DNA of 18,922 nt from RGIG995 sp045635765. Lineage in GTDB: Bacteria > Bacillota > Clostridia > Oscillospirales > UBA644. This document shows, piece after piece, positions 14,588 through 18,922 of this stretch (positions within the stretch are counted from its first letter, which is position 1; each line of letters starts with the position of its first letter). The DNA lies in the NCBI GenBank assembly GCA_045635765.1, contig JAZTWH010000007.1:1-18922 (forward strand), in the 5' to 3' direction. The translations under genes and the position numbers were made by a program. Under the pieces are notes generated by a model. It was not told the origin of the DNA. It ran no database searches and saw nothing but the letters and a program-made list of their open reading frames with translations.

Positions 14588-15835
14588 TTAGTCATTTTGC
14601 TTCTTGCGAAGAAGAACGATAGTTGCAACTGCAAATGCAACCAGACCAACGATTACAACGGGAACCATGGACAAATCGGAAGTTGCAGGATTCTTGTTCG
14701 AAGAGGAGGAACCGGCAGAGCCGGAAGCATTGGAAGAAGAGTCGGAGGTATCCGAAGAGGAATCGGAGGTGTCCGAAGAGGAATCAGAGGTGTCCAAAGA
14801 AGAATCAGAGGTGTCCGAAGAAGAATCAGAGGTGTCCGAAGAGGAATCAGAGGTGTCCGAAGAAGAATCAGAGGTGTCCGAAGAGGAATCGGAGGTGTCC
14901 GAAGAAGAATCAGAAGTGTCCGAAGAGGAATCGGAGGTGTCCGAAGAAGAATCAGAAGTGTCCGAAGAGGAATCGGAGGTGTCCGAAGAAGAATCAGAGG
15001 AAACATCGGAAGAATTGGAGTCCGAGGAATCGGATACTTCCGTATAAGTTACAACGGGAGCGTCAACCAGTTCCACGCCCTTGCCGCCGTAAGCTCCGTT
15101 GGGAGCGGTAACGCAGAGACGAACGCGGTCGCCTGCGGCAACAGTCAAGCCGGACAGGACGATTTCAAAGGGATCTGCCGCAGAGGTATCGTCGCCACCG
15201 ATGTGGTTGTCAACGCCGGAGCCCGCTGCGGGGAAAACTTGTTCATCGTTGACCCAAACGGTGATGAGGGTACCTCCATCGGTTGCCGTAGAGTCGGTAC
15301 CACCGTATGCGTACAAGGAGGCATCGTAGGAAATGGTTCCGGCCTTGGGAGCCACGAAGGTAAGGACGGGATCCCCGGATGCGGCAGGATGCATACGCAT
15401 ACCATTGGGGTTGGTCCCGGAAGCGGTAGAATTATTGGAGAAAATCATACAGTACCGATAGGGAGAATAACCGCCGGTAAGGGACCAGGGAGAACCTTCA
15501 TCGGGAACGTAGGTTCTAACCCAGCCGCTATTATTCCAGCCACCACCGGCATTATTACCGGGATTGCCTGTGTAGTAGGAAGACATGGGTCTGAAGGTGT
15601 TGGCTCCAGCAACACGGTCGTAGAACTCATAGGTCCACACATCTGCCAAGAAGAAGCCTTCGGCGGAGTTGTAGGCACCCAGAGAACTTTGGGTGATGCC
15701 GTCAACCTTGCCGTAGTCCACGAGGGCATCGGCATAATTGTAGACGTCTTCCGATGCGACGGAATTCATCGCAAAGCCGACGATGCAGGAAAGCACCAAT
15801 GCCAGCGTTACGACGAGCGAAAGTATTTTTTTCAT
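14588..15835 (-). CDS. Secreted surface protein B: beta-sandwich module, Ser-Asp repeat stalk, NPATSD anchor
   Basis: This 415-residue paralogue starts at ATG 15833-15835 behind AAAGGAGTTTTTCT. A signal peptide (1-28) is followed by the shared module: YADALVDYGKVDGITQ, WTYEFYDR, RPMSSYY, WNNSGWVRTYVPDEGSPW, PYRYC, LTFVAPKAGTISYDASLYA, ITVWVNDEQVFPA, LTVAAGDRVRLCVTA and PVVTY (to about 264). A low-complexity stalk (about 268-375) is almost only Ser, Asp and Thr, built from 12 copies of DTSDSSS. This recalls the SD stalks of staphylococcal Clf/Sdr adhesins, which push a ligand-binding head out through the wall. The end is NPATSD (about 382-387), a hydrophobic helix and LLRKKQND, the layout of a sortase-type sorting signal with a non-LPXTG motif. 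No sortase is in the window. A surface adhesin is the likeliest role; the ligand is unknown. Confidence 0.87.
   Translation of the reverse strand: MKKILSLVVTLALVLSCIVGFAMNSVASEDVYNYADALVDYGKVDGITQSSLGAYNSAEGFFLADVWTYEFYDRVAGANTFRPMSSYYTGNPGNNAGGGWNNSGWVRTYVPDEGSPWSLTGGYSPYRYCMIFSNNSTASGTNPNGMRMHPAASGDPVLTFVAPKAGTISYDASLYAYGGTDSTATDGGTLITVWVNDEQVFPAAGSGVDNHIGGDDTSAADPFEIVLSGLTVAAGDRVRLCVTAPNGAYGGKGVELVDAPVVTYTEVSDSSDSNSSDVSSDSSSDTSDSSSDTSDSSSDTSDSSSDTSDSSSDTSDSSSDTSDSSSDTSDSSSDTSDSSSDTSDSSLDTSDSSSDTSDSSSDTSDSSSNASGSAGSSSSNKNPATSDLSMVPVVIVGLVAFAVATIVLLRKKQND
14751..15002. repeat. 21-bp minisatellite, 12 copies, coding Ser-Asp repeats
   Basis: Twelve tandem 21-base units of the form TCCGAAGARGAATCRGARGTG begin at 14751 and recur every 21 bases. 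They code DTSDSSS on the minus strand. Most variation is silent (G/A at three sites); one unit (from 14793) has a change giving Leu for Ser. From 14877 the units alternate, and two 42-base pairs (14877-14918 and 14919-14960) are identical, showing recent expansion by dimers. All copies keep frame. Confidence 0.95.
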
Positions 15836-15869
15836 AGAAAAACTCCTTTTTTTTAATTTTGATATACTA

Positions 15870-15898
15870 ATCATAAACAATTTTAAAAAATTTGTCAA
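15870..15898 (-). promoter_or_regulatory. Promoter of surface protein B
   Basis: On the minus strand TTGACA (15898-15893), a 17-base spacer and TATGAT (15875-15870), 34 bases before the start codon. Confidence 0.88.
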
Positions 15899-16180
15899 GG
15901 CATTTCATGGGGAAACCACGGGAAAACATTGAAATTTTGTTGATATTATAGGATATTTCGTTGTTTTAAGCATTTTTTGGCTATTATTACGAAATTTCAT
16001 AATACTTTTGTACAAACCATGCAAAGGGACAAAAAAGAAGCAGAATTTGCCTTTTTGCCCTGCTTTTGGACTTTTGCAAGATCTTTCTTATAAAAATGCA
16101 AAATTTCTTTTTTGAGAAATTGTACTTGAAAAAATCTTCCTATTCATATAATATAAAAAATTGGGAGTTTGACATTGCAT
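15899..16180. promoter_or_regulatory. Long AT-rich gap upstream of surface protein B
   Basis: No gene is seen. On the minus strand TGTACAAAA (16014-16006) lies 108 bases beyond the -35 and ATCAACAAAATTTC (from 15944) about 44 beyond it, echoing the blocks before the other two paralogues. A weak minus-strand hairpin AAGCAG/CTGCTT (16065-16060 with 16043-16038) followed by CTTTTTTG may be a second terminator for read-through from the upstream gene. On the plus strand TTGAAA with TATAAT near 16126-16152 is poorly spaced and leads to no gene. Confidence 0.4.
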
Positions 16181-16214
16181 AAAAAGTGATCCCCCCATGT
16201 TGGGGGGATCACTT
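16181..16214 (-). terminator. Terminator of surface protein C gene
   Basis: A perfect 13-bp stem (AAGTGATCCCCCC with its complement, 16184-16196 and 16202-16214, five-base loop) followed on the minus strand by TTT. It lies 15 bases past the stop of the gene ending at 16230. Confidence 0.9.
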
Positions 16215-16229
16215 ATTTATGACTAAGAA

Positions 16230-17231
16230 TTAGTCGTTGTGCTTCTTGCGGAGAAGAACCGTTGCAGAAACAGCAACAGCAGCCATAGCAACGATCACAA
16301 AGGGAACGATAGAGAGATCGGAGGTGGCGGGGTTCTTATTGGTAGAAGAAGAACCGGAGTTGCTGGAACCAGCGTTGGAAGAAGCGTCAGAAGAAGCGTC
16401 AGAAGAAGCGTCAGAGGAAGAATCGGGAGCAGCAGCGGCATAAGTGACGACGGGAGTATCTGCAAACATCAAGGGCTTAGCGCCCATTTGATCACCATGG
16501 GCAGTAATCCGAATTCTGACACGATCTCCGGCGGCCACGGTCAGGTCAGAAAGAGCGACCTCGAGGGGCTCGGATTCAGAGGAGTTTTCAGCACCAACAC
16601 GGTTAACGTCAACGGCTGCATTGGCTGCGGGATAAACCTGATCATCGTTAACCCAAACGGTTACGTCAGTACCCCAGTCGTCTGCAGTGAGCACATCATT
16701 TCCGCCAATCTTATTTGCCTCATTCATTGCATAGAGAGAGAAGTCAAGAGAAATATCTCCGGCTTTGGGGGCAACGAAGGTGACAATGGAATCGACTTTA
16801 GCGCCGGGGGCAACGATAATACCATCGGCAGAATAACTAACAAAGCAGAAGCGATATGCATGATCTGCGCCAGAAGCTTGCCAAGGAGAAGCTTCGTTAG
16901 GAACGTAAGTCTTTACATAGCCACTATTTCTCCAGGATTGACCAGCGATGTTGGGGTTTGCTTCATAGTAAGCAGCCATGGGCTTAACCACAGCGGTAGC
17001 GTCAGCGCGATCCAGGTATTCGAAGGTCCACAGACCACCGGCAAGAGCAAAGCCAGTGGAAGATTCGTAGCCCTTTCTTGTGCCCTGAGTCAGGCCGTCG
17101 ACTTTACCCCAGTCAGAGAGAGCATCTTCATACTTGTAGACGTCTTCTGCAGCAGAGGAGTTGACCGCAAAAGCAACGACGCAGGACAGCACCATTGCAA
17201 GGGTCATGAGAAGTGCAAGTGTCTTTTTCAT
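16230..17231 (-). CDS. Secreted surface protein C: beta-sandwich module, short Ser-rich stalk, NPATSD anchor
   Basis: This 333-residue paralogue starts at ATG 17229-17231 behind GGAAAAGGAGATTTCCAA; the frame is open to 17276 but that part overlaps the promoter. The signal peptide (MKKTLALLMTLAMVLSC, ending NSSAA) is almost the same as in protein A. The body follows protein B: YEDALSDWGKVDGLTQ, WTFEYLDR, KPMAAYY, WRNSGYVKTYVPNEASPW, YRFC, VTFVAPKAGDISLDFSLYA, VTVWVNDDQVYPA, LTVAAGDRVRIRITA and PVVTY. The stalk is short (three SSDA-type repeats). It ends in NPATSDLS, a hydrophobic helix and LLRKKHND. It is the compact form of the module and perhaps nearest the ancestral layout. Function beyond surface display, and possibly glycan binding, is not shown. 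Confidence 0.86.
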   Translation of the reverse strand: MKKTLALLMTLAMVLSCVVAFAVNSSAAEDVYKYEDALSDWGKVDGLTQGTRKGYESSTGFALAGGLWTFEYLDRADATAVVKPMAAYYEANPNIAGQSWRNSGYVKTYVPNEASPWQASGADHAYRFCFVSYSADGIIVAPGAKVDSIVTFVAPKAGDISLDFSLYAMNEANKIGGNDVLTADDWGTDVTVWVNDDQVYPAANAAVDVNRVGAENSSESEPLEVALSDLTVAAGDRVRIRITAHGDQMGAKPLMFADTPVVTYAAAAPDSSSDASSDASSDASSNAGSSNSGSSSTNKNPATSDLSIVPFVIVAMAAVAVSATVLLRKKHND

Positions 17232-17267
17232 TTGGAAATCTCCTTTTCCATAAATTTTGATGGTTTC

Positions 17268-17296
17268 ATTATACACTATTTTTTCGGAGTTGTCAA
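17268..17296 (-). promoter_or_regulatory. Promoter of surface protein C
   Basis: On the minus strand TTGACA (17296-17291), a 17-base spacer and TATAAT (17273-17268): a perfect consensus, as for protein A. Confidence 0.92.
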
Positions 17297-17420
17297 GATG
17301 TTTTTTTTACAAAATTGAAAATTAAAAGAAGAAATTTTCCTTGATTTAACGGGATTTTTTTCTCCATTTCCGCTTTTTAGTTTATTTACACAAAATTACA
17401 TTGGCCTTTTTGTGCAAATA
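17297..17420 (-). promoter_or_regulatory. Conserved AT-rich upstream region of surface protein C
   Basis: No gene is seen. On the minus strand TGCACAAAA (17416-17408) lies 112 bases beyond the -35, the same distance as before protein A, and AAATCAAGGAAAATTTC (from 17347) lies about 47 beyond it. AAAAAACATC abuts the -35. Between 17481 and 17561 I see nothing further. Confidence 0.5.
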
Positions 17421-17444
17421 TCACAAACGCCAATGATTTCGACA

Positions 17445-17480
17445 AAAAAACACCTTCACAACCGAGTGAAAGTGTTTTTT
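17445..17480 (-). terminator. Terminator of dinB unit
   Basis: AAAACAC-C-TTCAC pairs with GTGAA-A-GTGTTTT (one C-A mismatch, six-base loop), flanked by A-runs and T-runs on both sides, about 80 bases past the dinB stop. Confidence 0.8.
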
Positions 17481-17561
17481 GTACCAATTTTTATTTTGTA
17501 TATTTTCTCACAGTCGCCTGCATTTCTTCAAAAGGTTCTTTCAGAAGCAACGACCTTTCTG

Positions 17562-18776
17562 TCATTCCTTTTGATTGCAATCCTCCGGGGCATCCAATCG
17601 GGAGGATCCGAAGGAAATAATATTTTTTCCGTAGCGGCCCCGCAGGCGGTCCATGGCAAGCTCGACCTTTTCCTGCTTTTGACTCTCCGTCTCCCCGTCC
17701 GAGGGCAACAGCGAATACTGGAGGGGATAGTCGTCCTCGTCGGAAAGGTCGGTCACGGTGACGGTCAGGGCCCGGATGGATGCCGAGCCGATCTTCCAAT
17801 TTGCCTCCAAGAGGGACATGGCGGCCGCGGCAATTTCCTTTGCCAAAAAGGTAGGGCGATCTAATTTTTTTTGCCGTTGCAAGGTGGTCAAAAGGGGGTC
17901 TTTTACGGAGATCTGCACGGTGCGGCCCTTTTTCCCCTCCTTCCGGAGGCGTCCGGCCACGGAATCGGAGAGGGACAACAGGTGGGAATAGATTTCGCTT
18001 CGGTCCGTGAGATCCTTGGGATAGGTGACGCCGTTTCCGACGGATTTCACCGGCTCCCGTTGGGCAAGGACGGGGGAATCGTCCAGGCCCCTTGCATAAA
18101 GAGACAAGGTTTGCCCTGCTTTTCCGAACCGGCGGGCTAAAAATTCCGGGTCGGCGGCGGCCAGGTTCCCGATGGTGCGGATTCCCAGTTGTTCCAATTG
18201 GACGCGCATTTTTCGGCCGACTCCGAACAGATCGCCCACAGGGAGGTTCCAAACGATTTGAGGAACGTCTTGGGGGAGGATCACGGTGGTGGCGTCGGGC
18301 TTCTTATAATCGCTGCCCAGTTTTGCAAATATTTTATTATAGGAAACACCTACGGAGATGGTGACACCGATCTGCCGGCGGATCTCCCGTCTCAAGCGGT
18401 CGGCGATGGTCTTGCCGTCGCCGAAAAGCCGTTGGCTTCCCGTGACGTCGAGCCAGGATTCGTCGATGCTGAAGGGCTCCACAAGGTCGGTATAGTTTCG
18501 GTAAATGGCGTTGATACGGGCACTTACTTCTTCGTATTTCTCATGGTGGGGAGGGATAAGCAACAAATCGGGGCATTTCCGTTGGGCCTGCCAGATGGTC
18601 TCCGCCGTTTGGACGCCGAAGGCCTTGGCCTTTTCGTTTTTGGCAAGGATAATTCCGTGCCGGCGGGTAGGATCCCCTGCCACGGCCATGGGCACCGATC
18701 GGTATTCGGGGTGGTCGATGGATTCCACCGAAGCAAAAAAATTATTGCAATCGCAGTGAAGAATGACCCGGTCCAC
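17562..18776 (-). CDS. dinB: DNA polymerase IV (Y-family, DinB)
   Basis: This is a 404-residue error-prone polymerase used in lesion bypass. The start is taken as GTG at 18774-18776: HCDCNNFFASVE follows directly, as at the start of all Y-family polymerases, GAAGAGGT lies upstream, and the stop of the previous gene is two bases before. The open frame up to 18887 would only add a low-quality extension in the neighbour's coding region. Catalytic residues are Asp9 in HCDCN, and Asp105 and Glu106 in FSIDESWLDVTGS; a Phe-Phe pair (13-14) supplies the steric gate. The VGVSYNKIFAKLGSDYKKP segment, the helix-hairpin-helix thumb (VGDLFGVGRKM, LGIRTIGNLA) and a little-finger domain (about 235-345) follow. 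The C-terminal 50 residues lack an obvious QxxLF-type clamp motif. HCDCNN replaces the HIDMDA usual in E. coli DinB and is seen in a Firmicutes subgroup. Confidence 0.94.
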   Translation of the reverse strand: MDRVILHCDCNNFFASVESIDHPEYRSVPMAVAGDPTRRHGIILAKNEKAKAFGVQTAETIWQAQRKCPDLLLIPPHHEKYEEVSARINAIYRNYTDLVEPFSIDESWLDVTGSQRLFGDGKTIADRLRREIRRQIGVTISVGVSYNKIFAKLGSDYKKPDATTVILPQDVPQIVWNLPVGDLFGVGRKMRVQLEQLGIRTIGNLAAADPEFLARRFGKAGQTLSLYARGLDDSPVLAQREPVKSVGNGVTYPKDLTDRSEIYSHLLSLSDSVAGRLRKEGKKGRTVQISVKDPLLTTLQRQKKLDRPTFLAKEIAAAAMSLLEANWKIGSASIRALTVTVTDLSDEDDYPLQYSLLPSDGETESQKQEKVELAMDRLRGRYGKNIISFGSSRLDAPEDCNQKE

Positions 18777-18778
18777 GG

Positions 18779-18922
18779 TCAGGCGACCTCTTCGCCCAGC
18801 TCCGCCGGAGTGAAACGCCCGGAAAGGGCCTGCTCCAGGGGGGTCTGCAGGGACTCTTCGTAATGGGAGAGGGAGGAAATTTTCCAACCGTTGTCGTAAA
18901 CGACGGTAAGAACGCTTCCGTC
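18779..18922 (-). CDS. C-terminal end of an unidentified protein (partial)
   Basis: A frame entering from the right edge ends with TGA at 18781-18779, two bases before the dinB GTG. The visible 47 residues run from DGSVLTVVYDNGWKISS through SHYEESLQTPLEQALSG to FTPAELGEEVA. They are soluble-looking, with no transmembrane segment. I do not recognise the family. The spacing implies an operon with dinB and probably translational coupling. Confidence 0.65.
   Translation of the reverse strand, partial: DGSVLTVVYDNGWKISSLSHYEESLQTPLEQALSGRFTPAELGEEVA

Noticed and set aside
14751..15002. Tandem direct repeats considered as a CRISPR array
   Set aside because: Units are contiguous with no unique spacers and code a regular peptide in frame, so they are a coding minisatellite.
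14450..15856. A 468-residue open frame on the plus strand with Arg/Gly/Ile-rich repeats opposite surface protein B
   Set aside because: It is the antisense of the Ser-Asp repeat and of a strongly supported gene; it has no ribosome binding site, and its repeats exist only because the 21-base units lack stops in several frames.
16120..16214. Possible plus-strand small RNA from a promoter-like TTGAAA/TATAAT to the hairpin at 16184-16214
   Set aside because: The promoter spacing is 15 bases, the T-run after the hairpin on the plus side is poor, and the hairpin is explained as the terminator of surface protein C.
16239..17318. A 359-residue plus-strand open frame opposite surface protein C, and a similar 335-residue one at 12834-13841
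   Set aside because: Both mirror genes with signal peptides, promoters and terminators on the minus strand and have no start signals of their own.

Overview
The window looks like chromosome from a low-to-mid GC Gram-positive Clostridia, probably a gut Oscillospirales-type organism. The support is a T-box on ileS, a lysine riboswitch on an NhaC-family transporter, strong AGGAG ribosome binding sites, TTGACA-17-TATAAT promoters, a DUF6774-type micro-protein, and secreted proteins with C-terminal NPATSD-plus-helix anchors. The species cannot be fixed from the sequence alone.

Left part (1-9210): the tail of a membrane-anchored protein is followed one base later by a family 2 glycoside hydrolase whose catalytic acid/base glutamate appears to be valine. 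A bidirectional terminator separates it from a convergent NhaC-superfamily transporter under a complete lysine riboswitch (promoter, aptamer, intrinsic terminator), which points to lysine transport. Divergent from it lie a 54-residue DUF6774-like gene and a YbaK/EbsC Cys-tRNA(Pro) deacylase. Next come an Ile-specific T-box leader with ileS, and a WYL-domain regulator.

Middle part (9232-12691): a translationally coupled pair on the minus strand (SAM methyltransferase, then a short Hsp33-like chaperone) diverges from a membrane-anchored protein with the fold of a D,D-carboxypeptidase but with all three active-site motifs lost. Shikimate kinase (aroK) converges on it across a shared hairpin.

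Right part (12692-18922): three tandem minus-strand paralogues encode secreted, cell-surface-anchored proteins. Each has a signal peptide, a beta-sandwich module that may bind glycan, a Ser/Asp-rich stalk and a C-terminal membrane helix. Each is its own transcription unit with a near-perfect sigma-A promoter and its own terminator. Short conserved blocks recur at nearly fixed distances upstream of all three promoters. One paralogue carries a 12-copy 21-bp minisatellite coding Ser-Asp repeats; another has gained a fibronectin III domain and lost the NPATSD motif. The window ends with dinB (DNA polymerase IV, GTG start) next to the tail of an unidentified gene.

The most unusual content is the surface-protein triplet with its shared upstream elements, and two apparent pseudo-enzymes (GH2 E-to-V and the S11-like protein). 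Lysine and isoleucine metabolism are each under RNA-based control here.
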